Shown: positions 45,108 to 52,965 of the stretch, piece after piece
Layout: every line of letters starts with the position of its first letter
Position numbering within the stretch: position 1 is the first letter of the stretch
NCBI GenBank assembly: GCA_017962845.1
Contig: JAGCUN010000015.1
Coordinates: 148,539-212,538, forward strand
Source of the DNA: Bacteroidales bacterium
GTDB lineage: Bacteria; Bacteroidota; Bacteroidia; Bacteroidales; WCHB1-69
Direction of reading: 5' to 3'
DNA length: 64,000 bases
Made by a program: the position numbers and the translations under genes
Notes under the pieces: model-generated
Told to the model about the DNA's origin: nothing
Database searches by the model: none
What the model saw: the letters and a program-made list of their open reading frames with translations, nothing else

Positions 45108-46256
45108 ATGAAACACACCCTCCTCCTCCTTTTCCTCCTTCCCTCCCTGCTCATCGCACAAGTCTATCCCCAACACAAGCCGGACAAGAATCTCAATGAG
45201 TTGAGCACGGAAGAGTTGAACCAGTTGTTTGATGAGGCCAATCTCAGTTACAAGACCAAAGCTGTGCAGGCCCATGCCGACACGATGTGCAAGAAGCTGA
45301 ACGGCACGCTGCTTATCGCGCAGAACGATGTGGTGCTTGCCCACAAAGTGGCAGGTTACAAGGTGCTGGACAAGAAAGACCAGCCCCTCTCCGAAAATAC
45401 CTGTTTCGAGCTGGCTTCTGTCTCCAAGGAGTTTACTGCCGCTGCTGTATTGTTGCTGGTGAAGGAGGGTAAAGTTGCTCTCAACGACTATCTGGGAAAA
45501 TACTTCCCCACGTTGCCTTACACGGGCATAACGGTACACAACCTGCTGTGCCACACCTCCGGACTGCCGGAGTATTTCAACTTCAAGGAGTCGTGGTGGC
45601 CGCAGGGACGGCTCACCACCAACCAGGATGTGGTGAATGTGCTGGTGAAATACCAGCCCAAAAGGATTTTCGCACCGGGCACCAATTACAAATATACCAA
45701 TACCAATTATGCCCTATTGGCATTGATTGTGGAACAGGCTTCGGGAAAAAAATTCGAGGATTTCGTCAGAGAAAATATCTTTGAACCCGCCGGAATGACC
45801 TCCTCTTTTTATATCACGGAAAGGGCTTCCAAGATAGGGTTTAGCATTGCTACAGGTCATAAGGCTGATCGTATTCCACAGGTTATCAAAGGGTTGGATG
45901 GTACTTTTGGGGACAAAGGCATGTATTCCACCATTTACGATCTGCTGGCTTGGAAGAAGGCCTACTTTACCAACTATACCATTCTTCCCAAGGAGATGGT
46001 GGAGATGGCCACCACGGCACAAAACCAGCTCAAAGGCGGCGGTACACCTTCAGAAGACTACGGTTACGGGTGGCATCTTGAGGAGAATCCCTACTACGGG
46101 CACATTGTCTATCATGGCGGACTGTGGCATGGCTTCAATCATGTGTTGCTCTATTATCCTGAAAGGGACATTTTCATGGTGTTTCTGAGCAACTACTGCA
46201 ACCGTGGTCATCGTGGGCAGACTGCCAATGTGCTCCATATTCTCTGTGGTGCATAA
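45108..46256 (+). CDS. Secreted serine hydrolase of the class C beta-lactamase/penicillin-binding family
   Basis: The 382-residue protein has a signal peptide (MKHTLLLLFLLPSLLIAQ). The active-site motifs of family S12 are present: S-V-S-K with Ser104 and Lys107, Y-T-N with Tyr196 and Asn198, and a H-G-G (about residue 344) in place of the K-T-G box. H-T-S-G-L-P near 149-154 is a family hallmark. Likely substrates are D-Ala-D-Ala-type peptides or esters; the H-G-G form is more typical of esterase/DD-peptidase members than of true beta-lactamases, so resistance should not be assumed. An unusual tandem-repeat leader directly precedes the start codon. Confidence 0.85.
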   Translation: MKHTLLLLFLLPSLLIAQVYPQHKPDKNLNELSTEELNQLFDEANLSYKTKAVQAHADTMCKKLNGTLLIAQNDVVLAHKVAGYKVLDKKDQPLSENTCFELASVSKEFTAAAVLLLVKEGKVALNDYLGKYFPTLPYTGITVHNLLCHTSGLPEYFNFKESWWPQGRLTTNQDVVNVLVKYQPKRIFAPGTNYKYTNTNYALLALIVEQASGKKFEDFVRENIFEPAGMTSSFYITERASKIGFSIATGHKADRIPQVIKGLDGTFGDKGMYSTIYDLLAWKKAYFTNYTILPKEMVEMATTAQNQLKGGGTPSEDYGYGWHLEENPYYGHIVYHGGLWHGFNHVLLYYPERDIFMVFLSNYCNRGHRGQTANVLHILCGA

Positions 46257-46355
46257 AACTTTCTTTTTTTTCAGAGAAACCAAGTATTTTATAATCAATT
46301 ATTTAATAATTGAAAAAATTTTTCTGTAAACTGTCGAGGGTACAGATATTTTTTC

Positions 46356-46363
46356 TAATTTTG
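46356..46363 (+). promoter_or_regulatory. Promoter -7 element (TAATTTTG) for tonB
   Basis: Exact TAnnTTTG match 35 bp before the start codon. Confidence 0.6.
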
Positions 46364-46397
46364 CACACTTGATATTAGAATAAAACCGTTTTCAGAT

Positions 46398-47102
46398 ATG
46401 AGCGAGAAAAAATCACCTAAAGTTGACCTTGAATCCAGATTAGTCAACTTCTTTCTGTTGGGTTGCGCCATTGGCCTTACCCTCTCACTGCTGGGCTTGG
46501 ACATCTGGGCCAGCGTGAAATCCAACGTCGGAGCCTCCCTCTCTACAGAGGCTGAGCCCGCTGTGGAAGACCTGCAGATGCCGAACACCGATATCGAAAC
46601 GCCTCCGCCACCAGAACCGGAACAGGCTCCTGAACAGGAAGAGGTGGTTGAGCAGATTTTGAAGGAGACGCAAGAAGAGGTGGCTACCACGTTTGAGTTT
46701 AGCATGGAAACCGATGAGGATGCTGCTTTTAACACAGATGATGATGGAGATGTTGACACAGACACGGAGGTCACTGTAGTTGAAGAGCCTATTATTCGTA
46801 CTCCTCAGGTTCGTGCTGAGTTCCCTGGTGGTAATGCCGAATTGAAGAAGTACCTTGCCGCTAACTGCCAATATCCGAAAGCAGCTCGTGATGCTGGTTG
46901 GCAGGGGATGGTTTTGGTTGAATTCGTGGTTGAAAAAGACGGAAGCATTGGAGATGCCACTATCGTGCGTAGCGTTTGTGCGGCACTTGATGAAGAGGCT
47001 ATCCGAGTAGTGAAAGGCATGCCGAAATGGAAAGCAGGTGAAAACAATGGTCAGAAGTGCCGTTCCTTCTTCCAGCTTCCCGTTACTTTTACGTTGCAAT
47101 AA
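46398..47102 (+). CDS. tonB: TonB-family energy transducer
   Basis: The 234-residue protein has an N-terminal membrane anchor (about residues 17-36, L-V-N-F-F-L-L-G-C-A-I-G), a long acidic, Pro-rich periplasmic linker (P-P-P-P-E-P-E-Q-A-P-E-Q) and a C-terminal TonB domain from about 145. The domain has Y-P-K-A-A-R-D-A-G-W-Q-G, V-V-E-K-D-G-S-I and A-I-R-V-V-K-G-M-P-K-W, the features that contact TonB boxes of outer-membrane receptors. It would pass proton-motive energy to receptors such as the one at 25.5-27.9 kb, although nothing in the layout ties them together. The gene is monocistronic between its promoter and a strong terminator; exbB/exbD are not in the window. Confidence 0.88.
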   Translation: MSEKKSPKVDLESRLVNFFLLGCAIGLTLSLLGLDIWASVKSNVGASLSTEAEPAVEDLQMPNTDIETPPPPEPEQAPEQEEVVEQILKETQEEVATTFEFSMETDEDAAFNTDDDGDVDTDTEVTVVEEPIIRTPQVRAEFPGGNAELKKYLAANCQYPKAARDAGWQGMVLVEFVVEKDGSIGDATIVRSVCAALDEEAIRVVKGMPKWKAGENNGQKCRSFFQLPVTFTLQ

Positions 47103-47122
47103 AATCACGTATAATAAATCTT

Positions 47123-47163
47123 ACGGCTTTGTACATTTGTACAGAGCCGTTTTTTTTTTTTTT
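47123..47163 (+). terminator. Rho-independent terminator after tonB
   Basis: A 12-bp stem (ACGGCTTTGTAC with GTACAGAGCCGT, one G-T pair) on a four-base loop is followed by about 13 T residues. Confidence 0.93.
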
Positions 47164-47223
47164 CTGAAAATGGTAAGAAAATAAAAAGATGGTTCGAGGA
47201 GCGATAAAAAGGGAACAAGATTA

Positions 47224-47844
47224 TCAGAAATCCCAGAGGTCGGAGGAGGCCATGTCGTCGGAGTAGAAATCGAGGATGTCGAAATCCACCTCGTCGAGGT
47301 CGTTCTCATTGAGATTTTCTTTGATGAATTGGTCTGTAGCCGCATCGGTTGAGGGAGTCCTTTGGGTTGCAGCTGTGGCGGTTTTATTGTTTTCCGCAGG
47401 ATTGTTGTTGTTGAAGGCCAGCGCCTTGTCGAAATCAAGGGCGGTTTGTGTATTTTGGGCAGGCGTGGGGGGTGTGGCCTTCACATGAGCTGTTTTTTCG
47501 CCTGTGAGGTTTTCAGGACTTTGCAGCATGTTGAAGACATAGATGCCTGTTCCCATCAGCAGCCCTGCGCATGCGGCCACGGAGGCGATGCGCACCCATC
47601 GGCGTTGCAGGAACAGCTTTTTGCTGGGTTCAGTAGCCACTTTCGCCATTACGGCATCCGGCAGTTGTGCGAAATAATTCTCAGGAACGGGATAGCCCTT
47701 GTTGGTGCGGTGCGCCTCCAAAAGAGCCTGCATCTGCGCATCCTCTTCGGCAATGCGTGCCAACACTTGGTCGGGAAGGCTATCGAAATAGCCCTCCGGC
47801 GTAGGTGCCTGACGATTCTTGTATTGGTCTAGTATCTCTTCCAT
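47224..47844 (-). CDS. Single-pass membrane protein of anti-sigma-like type
   Basis: The start is placed at the ATG at 47844 (MEEILDQYKN), since the residues that could extend it upstream are basic and atypical. The 206-residue protein carries two copies of a Y-F-x-x-L-P-D-x-V-x-A-x-I motif (about residues 20-32 and 57-69), one membrane helix (about 85-105) and a long Asn/Thr-rich periplasmic tail ending in acidic residues. The motif plus one helix is the usual form of proteins encoded after ECF sigma factors in Bacteroidota, but no sigma gene lies next to it here. It follows the iron-sulfur gene by 86 bp on the same strand. Role uncertain. Confidence 0.65.
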   Translation of the reverse strand: MEEILDQYKNRQAPTPEGYFDSLPDQVLARIAEEDAQMQALLEAHRTNKGYPVPENYFAQLPDAVMAKVATEPSKKLFLQRRWVRIASVAACAGLLMGTGIYVFNMLQSPENLTGEKTAHVKATPPTPAQNTQTALDFDKALAFNNNNPAENNKTATAATQRTPSTDAATDQFIKENLNENDLDEVDFDILDFYSDDMASSDLWDF

Positions 47845-47930
47845 TGAATTTTTGGGAAACGCTCTCTTGACGTGAGAGTTGCGTGAAAGTTTAAACGATT
47901 TTGAAAATTTTTTCAAAAATAAATAAAAAA

Positions 47931-49301
47931 TTACTCCAAGTCCAGATGCTTGATGGAATCCTTATCAACTTTGACCTCGCCCCACACCTTCTTGGTGATT
48001 TTGAGGGCTTCGGCGGTGGTGAGTTTGTCGGTCTGTTCGAGGATCCTTTGCACGAAGATGCACTGGCGGATGTCGGCCTGGTTGTTGACCACGGCTTCTG
48101 CGAGGGCCTTGCAAGTCTGATAGCCGCAGATACGGCAGTCCACCTTGGGCAGGTCATTGGTGATCTCGAACACTTTCTTCATCTTCCGCATAGCCACCGA
48201 GATATTGTCGTCGAGTTTGTCCATGGAGCGGGGTTGCACCTCACCCACGGCCAGGTTTTCTTTGAGGTAATCTTTGTAGTTGAGGATGTTGTTCTCTTGT
48301 GGGGTGACGGTTTTAGGACGTTGTTTGGCGCGTTTGCGCTGGCGTTCGGCGATGAGGAAGCGGTTGCCGGCGCAGAGGATGCCGCCGGCGCAGCTCTCGT
48401 CGCAGGCGCGCAGTTCGAGGAAGTCGATGCCATCAAGATCCTCATTCTCCAGTTTGTCGAGGAAGGCAGACACGTTGTGTACCTCGTCGATGGCGAGGTT
48501 ACGGCCCACGGGGATGTCTTTGATTTCGCCGCCGGTGAGCGACCAAAGGATGCTGTTTTTGGAGAGGGGATGGAAGTCGAATTCGTCTTCACGAAGCGTA
48601 TAAACGCCCTGTTTGATAACGCGGAACACCTTGTTGTACAGGTAGTTCATGTTGATTACGCCATCGATGTTGGATTTTTCTTCACCGACGGGGCTTTTCA
48701 CAGCAGCGATTTTTGCGGCGCAGGGGGCCACATAGAAGATGCCGATATCTTCGGGCGCTACACCGCGTTCCACGAGCACTTCGCGGATATACAGGGCGGT
48801 GACATCCAAGGGGGGCTTGGTGAGCAGCAGGTTGCCCACCAAGGAGGGGTATTTCACTTGGATAAGGCGCACGATGGCGGGACAGAAGGTGGAGATGATG
48901 GGTTTTTCTGCCGATTCGTCTTTCACCTTGTCGTTGATGACCTCTTTCAGCACATCCACGCTCTTTTCCACCTCATACACGAACTTGAAGCCGAGGTGGT
49001 AGATGGCGGAGAGGATGGCGCGCTGGCTCACCTTGTCGGGGAACTGCGCGCTGAAGATGGAGGGTACGAGCAGCACCGGACATTTGAAGTTGTATATGGT
49101 ATCGAAGTCGTCCTGCTCAATATAGATGGCGTTCATGGGGCAGGTCTGGTAGCACATTCCGCAGTCGATGCAGCGGTTGGCATCGAGAATGGGGTGGCCG
49201 TCCTCCACATGGATGGCGCAGGTGGGGCACACGCTGGTGCAATGCGAGCAACCGATGCAGAGGTCATATTTGAACTTGAGAGCGTGGTGGATGTTTTCCA
49301 T
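47931..49301 (-). CDS. [FeFe]-hydrogenase-like iron-sulfur protein with N- and C-terminal [4Fe-4S] domains
   Basis: The 456-residue protein begins with two ferredoxin clusters (Cys 15, 18, 21, 25 and 44, 47, 50, 54). The middle resembles the H-domain of [FeFe]-hydrogenases, with degenerate signature loops: T-F-C-P with Cys140 (for T-S-C-C-P), A-P-C-A-A-K with Cys194 (for M-P-C-x-x-K) and R-A-C-D-E-S-C-A-G-G with Cys300 and Cys304 (for M-A-C-P-G-G-C). Near the C-terminus C-R-I-C-G-Y-Q-T-C and a later Cys form another Fe-S domain (PF04060 type). Such proteins accompany hydrogenase genes in fermentative bacteria and are thought to sense H2 or redox state rather than make H2. It is the last gene of a tight operon with an ATPase and a DRTGG protein. 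Confidence 0.82.
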   Translation of the reverse strand: MENIHHALKFKYDLCIGCSHCTSVCPTCAIHVEDGHPILDANRCIDCGMCYQTCPMNAIYIEQDDFDTIYNFKCPVLLVPSIFSAQFPDKVSQRAILSAIYHLGFKFVYEVEKSVDVLKEVINDKVKDESAEKPIISTFCPAIVRLIQVKYPSLVGNLLLTKPPLDVTALYIREVLVERGVAPEDIGIFYVAPCAAKIAAVKSPVGEEKSNIDGVINMNYLYNKVFRVIKQGVYTLREDEFDFHPLSKNSILWSLTGGEIKDIPVGRNLAIDEVHNVSAFLDKLENEDLDGIDFLELRACDESCAGGILCAGNRFLIAERQRKRAKQRPKTVTPQENNILNYKDYLKENLAVGEVQPRSMDKLDDNISVAMRKMKKVFEITNDLPKVDCRICGYQTCKALAEAVVNNQADIRQCIFVQRILEQTDKLTTAEALKITKKVWGEVKVDKDSIKHLDLE

Positions 49302-49307
49302 AATGGG

Positions 49308-49718
49308 TTAGAAATAGTTGACGATTTCTACTGTGGTTCCTTTTCCGACAACCGAGTTGACCACCAGCTTGTCGGAGTTGCTCTGCATGTTGGGGAGGCC
49401 CATGCCGGCACCGAAGCCCATCTCGCGCACTTGGGGCGAGGCGGTGGAGTAACCCTTTTGCATGGCCTGGTTGATGTCGGGGATGCCAGGGCCTTCGTCC
49501 ACCAGCTTGATGCTGACGCTGGTGTCTTCCAAATCCACATAGATGACCCCGCGGTAGGCGTGGGCCACAATGTTGACCTCAGCCTCGTAGAGCGCCACTA
49601 CGGTACGTTTCACAATAGCCGGGTCCACACCCAGCTGTTTCATCATTTTCTTCACTTTGCTGGAGGTGGTGCCTGCATTGGTGAAATCACCACCTTCCAC
49701 ATTATATTCAAAATGCAT
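49308..49718 (-). CDS. RsbW-like ATP-binding regulatory protein (anti-sigma type)
   Basis: The 136-residue cytosolic protein has a GHKL ATPase fold without a transmitter domain: N box E-A-E-V-N-I-V-A-H-A (about residues 45-54), G1 box D-E-G-P-G-I (about 79-84) and G2 box G-F-G-A-G-M-G-L-P-N-M (about 107-117). This is the layout of RsbW/SpoIIAB-type serine kinases and of small ATPases found beside [FeFe]-hydrogenase-like genes. It starts 12 bp after the DRTGG gene ends and stops 6 bp before the hydrogenase-like gene. A role in signalling from the iron-sulfur protein is inferred from this order. Confidence 0.82.
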   Translation of the reverse strand: MHFEYNVEGGDFTNAGTTSSKVKKMMKQLGVDPAIVKRTVVALYEAEVNIVAHAYRGVIYVDLEDTSVSIKLVDEGPGIPDINQAMQKGYSTASPQVREMGFGAGMGLPNMQSNSDKLVVNSVVGKGTTVEIVNYF

Positions 49719-49730
49719 AATTTCAAGATT

Positions 49731-50078
49731 TTAATAAACTCCTGGAAGTCCAGCATTGAAGAGGATTCCAGCCGTACGATACAACGAAAAGTCGGTGGTG
49801 ATGAGCAGCATGTCGTTGTCTTCAGCCAGCTCGATCATCTCTTCGGTGACTTTCTTCCCGCGGACGAACATCACCACTTTAATGTCGGACATCTCACATG
49901 TTCTGATAGTCTGCGTGTTACACAATCCAGTGATGAGCATTACCGACTTATCGGTACGCAGGGTGAGCACGTCGCTCATCAGGTCCGAGGCAAAAGCGCA
50001 GTCAATATCTCTGTCGATGAATGCCTCGCCTTCAACGACAGTGCCTGAAATTAAGGATGTAATCTCTTGAATTTTCAT
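49731..50078 (-). CDS. DRTGG-domain regulatory protein
   Basis: The 115-residue protein matches the DRTGG domain (PF07085) seen in HPr-kinase-associated and phosphotransacetylase N-terminal regions: a G-T-V-V-E-G-E start, S-D-L-M-S-D-V-L near 32-39, and V-M-L-I-T-G-L-C-N followed by I-R-T-C and T-T-D-F-S-L-Y near the end. The domain alone is thought to bind a small ligand. It is the first gene of the operon with the RsbW-like ATPase and the hydrogenase-like protein, and is led by a clear promoter element on the minus strand. Confidence 0.75.
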   Translation of the reverse strand: MKIQEITSLISGTVVEGEAFIDRDIDCAFASDLMSDVLTLRTDKSVMLITGLCNTQTIRTCEMSDIKVVMFVRGKKVTEEMIELAEDNDMLLITTDFSLYRTAGILFNAGLPGVY

Positions 50079-50104
50079 AGATTAAGATTTCATTAAATCG
50101 GATG

Positions 50105-50112
50105 CAAAGATA
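50105..50112 (-). promoter_or_regulatory. Promoter -7 element (TATCTTTG) for the DRTGG-hydrogenase-like operon
   Basis: The reverse strand reads TATCTTTG, exact TAnnTTTG match, 27 bp before the start. Confidence 0.6.
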
Positions 50113-50125
50113 CAAAAATTCGCTT

Positions 50126-50156
50126 GATTATACCATTCACTTTTTTTGTATTTTTG
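50126..50156 (+). promoter_or_regulatory. Promoter for the polyene-like biosynthesis cluster (TATTTTTG)
   Basis: TATTTTTG at 50149-50156 matches TAnnTTTG and TTG ends 22 bp upstream. The GTG at 50177 then lies 20 bp downstream, which decides the start of the first ketosynthase; upstream in-frame codons would precede the transcript. Confidence 0.6.
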
Positions 50157-50176
50157 CAAAATCAAAACAAAACCAC

Positions 50177-51346
50177 GTGATTAAGAAAATCGGAGATAAT
50201 ATAGTTTCCCCCCTGGGGTTCACCACCGAGGAGAACTGGCGGAGTTTGTTGGCCGGACGCAGTGGTCAACAACGGTACGATCAGGGATATTCGTTGCCGG
50301 AGCCTTTCTGCGCATCGGTCATCAACAATGCCCATTTGGAAAAACAGTTTCTCGCGCTGCCCAATCCGCACAACATCCGCTACACCAAAATGGAGAAGTG
50401 TGCCATTGTGTCGGCCGCCGACGCTATCGCGCGCGCCGGCATCGATGCCGCCAGCGATGAGGTGCTGTTCATTCTCTCTACTACTAAAGGGAATGTTGAG
50501 TTGCTCCGCGACCTTCAAGGCTACGAACCGGAGCGGCCTTATCTGTGGCGTTCCGCACAGCTCATCGCGCAGTATTTTGGCAACCGCAACGAACCCGTGG
50601 TGGTGAGCAACGCCTGCATATCAGGCTGTGCCGCCCAGGTGGTTGCCCAGCGGCAGCTGGAGCAGGGGCGTTACCGTTATGCCGTGGTCATCGGCGCGGA
50701 TGTGCTCTCACAGTTCATCATCTCCGGCTTCCAGTCGTTCAAGGCCCTTTCGCCCGAACCCTGCCGTCCGTTTGATGCGGAACGTACCGGACTGAACCTC
50801 GGAGAGGCCGCCGCCACCATGGTGTTTGCCCGCGCTGAACAGTCCGAACCCACCGACCTGTGGCTCCTCAACGGCGCGCTCTGTAACGATGCCAACCACA
50901 TTTCTGCTCCCTCGCGCACTGCCGAAGGACTTGTGAAGGCCATCCGGCAGATTCTGCCCGAACCCGCTGCCGCCAACCTTGCTTTTGTCAATGCCCACGG
51001 CACCGCCACCCGCTACAACGATGACATGGAGTCGGTGGCCCTGCAGCGTTGTGGCCTCGACCAGCTGCCTGTCAACAGCCTCAAGGGCTACTTCGGTCAC
51101 ACCCTCGGTGCTGCCGGCGTGGTGGAAAGCATCATCTCCTGCCAGGAAATCAACAACGGCACTATCCTGCCCACTCGGGGCTTTGCCACCCCGGGTACTG
51201 TGGCCTCCATACAGGTCGCCACCACGCAAGAAAAGACCGACAAGCCACTGTTTATCAAGATGATATCTGGTTTTGGAGGCAGTAATGCCGCTCTGCTCTT
51301 CGCCAAAAATGATGCGGCTATTTTAAAGAATTTTATGACTGAATAA
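50177..51346 (+). CDS. Beta-ketoacyl-ACP synthase (KAS II-like), first gene of polyene-like cluster
   Basis: A GTG start at 50177 gives a 389-residue protein beginning M-I-K-K-I-G-D-N-I-V-S-P-L-G, the usual ketosynthase N-terminus; the open frame upstream lies before the predicted transcript start. The Cys-His-His triad is complete: Cys147 (S-N-A-C-I-S-G-C), His274 (N-A-H-G-T-A) and His308 (Y-F-G-H-T-L-G-A-A-G). The thiolase fold is intact. It would condense an acyl primer with malonyl-ACP. The sequence around the Cys differs from housekeeping FabF (A-C-S-S), fitting specialised ketosynthases of aryl-polyene/flexirubin loci. The next gene starts 10 bp later. Confidence 0.87.
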   Translation: MIKKIGDNIVSPLGFTTEENWRSLLAGRSGQQRYDQGYSLPEPFCASVINNAHLEKQFLALPNPHNIRYTKMEKCAIVSAADAIARAGIDAASDEVLFILSTTKGNVELLRDLQGYEPERPYLWRSAQLIAQYFGNRNEPVVVSNACISGCAAQVVAQRQLEQGRYRYAVVIGADVLSQFIISGFQSFKALSPEPCRPFDAERTGLNLGEAAATMVFARAEQSEPTDLWLLNGALCNDANHISAPSRTAEGLVKAIRQILPEPAAANLAFVNAHGTATRYNDDMESVALQRCGLDQLPVNSLKGYFGHTLGAAGVVESIISCQEINNGTILPTRGFATPGTVASIQVATTQEKTDKPLFIKMISGFGGSNAALLFAKNDAAILKNFMTE

Positions 51347-51356
51347 TAGGGAGAAG

Positions 51357-51983
51357 ATGGAAGAAAAGCAACTCAGACTTATGTCGTATGCCCGCATCAC
51401 CAACCAGCAAGTGGTGAGCGATGGCAAAACCATCATTGAAAATGTTGATACGGATATTAAACACTGGTTATCTGAAGTATACAAAAAACTAGGATGCGAT
51501 TATCCCAAGTTTTTCAAGATGGATCCGCTTTGCAAGTCGGGCTATCTGACCTCCGAACTGGTGATGAGCCACCTGCATCTGTCGCCCGATGAACCGAAGG
51601 AGGACTGGGCGGTGGTGTGTTTCAACTCGGCGGGCTCGCTCGACGACGACCGCACCTACCAAGCCACCATCCAGGAGGCCGACAGCTACTTCCCGAGTCC
51701 GGCGGTGTTTGTCTATACCCTCGCCAACATTGTGACGGGCGAGATTGCCATCCGCCACAAAATCAAGGGGGAGAGTTCCTGCTATGTGGCGCAGGAGTTC
51801 CAGCCGGGCGAGATTCTTCAGGCGGTTACTGATGTGCTGCAACTTACCCCTGCCCGCCACGTGCTGGCCGGCTGGGTGGATTTCGACGAGGGCGTGTGCC
51901 AGACGTTGCTTTTTGCCGCCACCTTTTCTTCCGACCCCCAAATGCCGCTGCTTACGGAATCGGCGTTACAAGACCTTTATTAG
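51357..51983 (+). CDS. Short ketosynthase-like protein
   Basis: The 208-residue protein looks like the N-terminal half of a thiolase-fold ketosynthase: W-A-V-V-C-F-N-S-A-G-S-L-D-D-D (strand and loop), S-P-A-V-F-V-Y-T-L-A-N-I-V-T-G-E-I-A-I-R-H-type helix, and K-I-K-G-E-S-S-C-Y-V where ketosynthases have their nucleophile region. The C-terminal half with both catalytic His is absent, so it is unlikely to condense alone. Similar short proteins accompany ketosynthases in polyene-type loci. It may be a structural partner of a full ketosynthase. It is last in the first block of the cluster before mscL. Confidence 0.7.
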   Translation: MEEKQLRLMSYARITNQQVVSDGKTIIENVDTDIKHWLSEVYKKLGCDYPKFFKMDPLCKSGYLTSELVMSHLHLSPDEPKEDWAVVCFNSAGSLDDDRTYQATIQEADSYFPSPAVFVYTLANIVTGEIAIRHKIKGESSCYVAQEFQPGEILQAVTDVLQLTPARHVLAGWVDFDEGVCQTLLFAATFSSDPQMPLLTESALQDLY

Positions 51984-52020
51984 GGAATTTTTCAGAAAAA
52001 ATTTCCAACAATCATACAAA

Positions 52021-52066
52021 ATACCCCCACTGCTACACAAATAAAGAGGTGCAACGGTGGGGGTAT
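52021..52066. terminator. Stem-loop between convergent genes
   Basis: ATACCCCCAC (52021-52030) and GTGGGGGTAT (52057-52066) are perfectly complementary over 10 bp with a 26-base loop. A second hairpin CCTGCGG/CCGCAGG lies at 52080-52101. Either may end transcripts from both sides. Confidence 0.55.
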
Positions 52067-52117
52067 GTGGAAGTCCTCGCCTGCGGTTGGATAGCCGCAG
52101 GGCAAGAACGGTAGCGA

Positions 52118-52555
52118 TTAATTCTTCTCTTTGAGAATGTCTCTGATTTCGGTGAGAAGCATCTCTTCTTTGGTGGGAGCGGGCGGAGCAGCCGGAGTCT
52201 CTTCTTTCTTCTTCTCCATCTTGCGTTTCAGTGTATTCATGCCCTTGATCATAAAGAAAATACAGAGGGCGATGATCAGGAAGTCGATCACATTCTGGAT
52301 GAATTGTCCGTAGGCGAACACGGCGCCGGCGGCCTTAGCATCTGCCAATGCCAGTCCTTTCTCTTGACCGGAAAGGGCGACATACATGTTGGTGAAATCC
52401 ACGTTGCCGACCACCTTGCCAATCAGTGGCATGATGATGTCATCGACCAACGAACTGATGATTTTGCCGAATGCGCCGCCGATGATAACACCGACAGCCA
52501 TGTCCATCACATTGCCTTTTAAGGCAAATTCCTTGAATTCTTGTACGATTTTCAT
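52118..52555 (-). CDS. mscL: Large-conductance mechanosensitive channel
   Basis: The 145-residue membrane protein has the MscL pattern: N-terminal [28 protein letters not shown] first helix (about 6-38), a periplasmic loop, a second membrane helix ([15 protein letters not shown], about 87-103) and a charged cytoplasmic helix with K-K-E-E-T-P-A-A-P linker. It opens on membrane tension to release solutes during hypo-osmotic shock. It lies between two plus-strand blocks of the polyene-like cluster, in the opposite direction, with its own promoter element. Confidence 0.95.
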   Translation of the reverse strand: MKIVQEFKEFALKGNVMDMAVGVIIGGAFGKIISSLVDDIIMPLIGKVVGNVDFTNMYVALSGQEKGLALADAKAAGAVFAYGQFIQNVIDFLIIALCIFFMIKGMNTLKRKMEKKKEETPAAPPAPTKEEMLLTEIRDILKEKN

Positions 52556-52583
52556 TTTTGTATAATTTTAGAATTTGGATTTG

Positions 52584-52591
52584 CAAAATTA
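52584..52591 (-). promoter_or_regulatory. Promoter -7 element (TAATTTTG) for mscL
   Basis: The reverse strand reads TAATTTTG, exact match, 29 bp before the start codon. Confidence 0.6.
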
Positions 52592-52618
52592 CATAAATAA
52601 GTTGGATTGATAAATATA

Positions 52619-52650
52619 TTTGGTGATTAAATGAATTTTGTTTAATTTTG
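52619..52650 (+). promoter_or_regulatory. Full Bacteroidota promoter for the ACP operon
   Basis: TTTG at 52619-52622, a 20-bp spacer and TAATTTTG at 52643-52650 match the -33/-7 consensus completely. It would drive the second block of the cluster from the ACP gene onwards. Confidence 0.72.
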
Positions 52651-52705
52651 CATTTTAAAATAAATCAATATAATTAATAATTAACTAATTGATTAATAAA
52701 TATTT

Positions 52706-52963
52706 ATGGAACAATTAATTGAAGAATTGAAGAAAGAAATCATCGAAGTTCTCAACTTGGAAGACATGAAGCCTGAGGATATTGACGAAAATGCCCCTCT
52801 TTTTGGAGAAGGTCTTGGGTTGGATTCCATTGACGCGTTGGAGTTGATTGTGCTGATGGAGAAGAACTACGGTATCAAATTGCAGAGCGCCGATCAGGGC
52901 AAGGAGATCTTCAAGTCTGTCCGCGTGATGGCGGAATATATTAATGAACACAGAACTAAATAG
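52706..52963 (+). CDS. Acyl carrier protein of the polyene-like cluster
   Basis: The 85-residue acidic protein has the ACP fold with the phosphopantetheine attachment site G-L-D-S-I-D-A-L-E-L (Ser41). It carries growing acyl chains between the ketosynthases, dehydratase and acyltransferase that follow. The next ketosynthase starts two bases after the stop, so they are one transcript. Its position within the cluster and its divergence from the usual FabF-linked AcpP (the G-x-D-S-I-D form) indicate a dedicated carrier. Confidence 0.92.
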   Translation: MEQLIEELKKEIIEVLNLEDMKPEDIDENAPLFGEGLGLDSIDALELIVLMEKNYGIKLQSADQGKEIFKSVRVMAEYINEHRTK

Positions 52964-52965
52964 TT

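Noticed and set aside
45108..46256. Calling the serine hydrolase an antibiotic-resistance beta-lactamase
   Set aside because: The third motif is H-G-G, not K-T-G, and the length and context fit DD-peptidase/esterase relatives as well; resistance is not supported by sequence alone.
47901..50048. 715-codon plus-strand frame over the DRTGG-ATPase-hydrogenase operon
   Set aside because: It lies antisense to three genes with clear families and has unnatural His/Val/Asp-rich composition.
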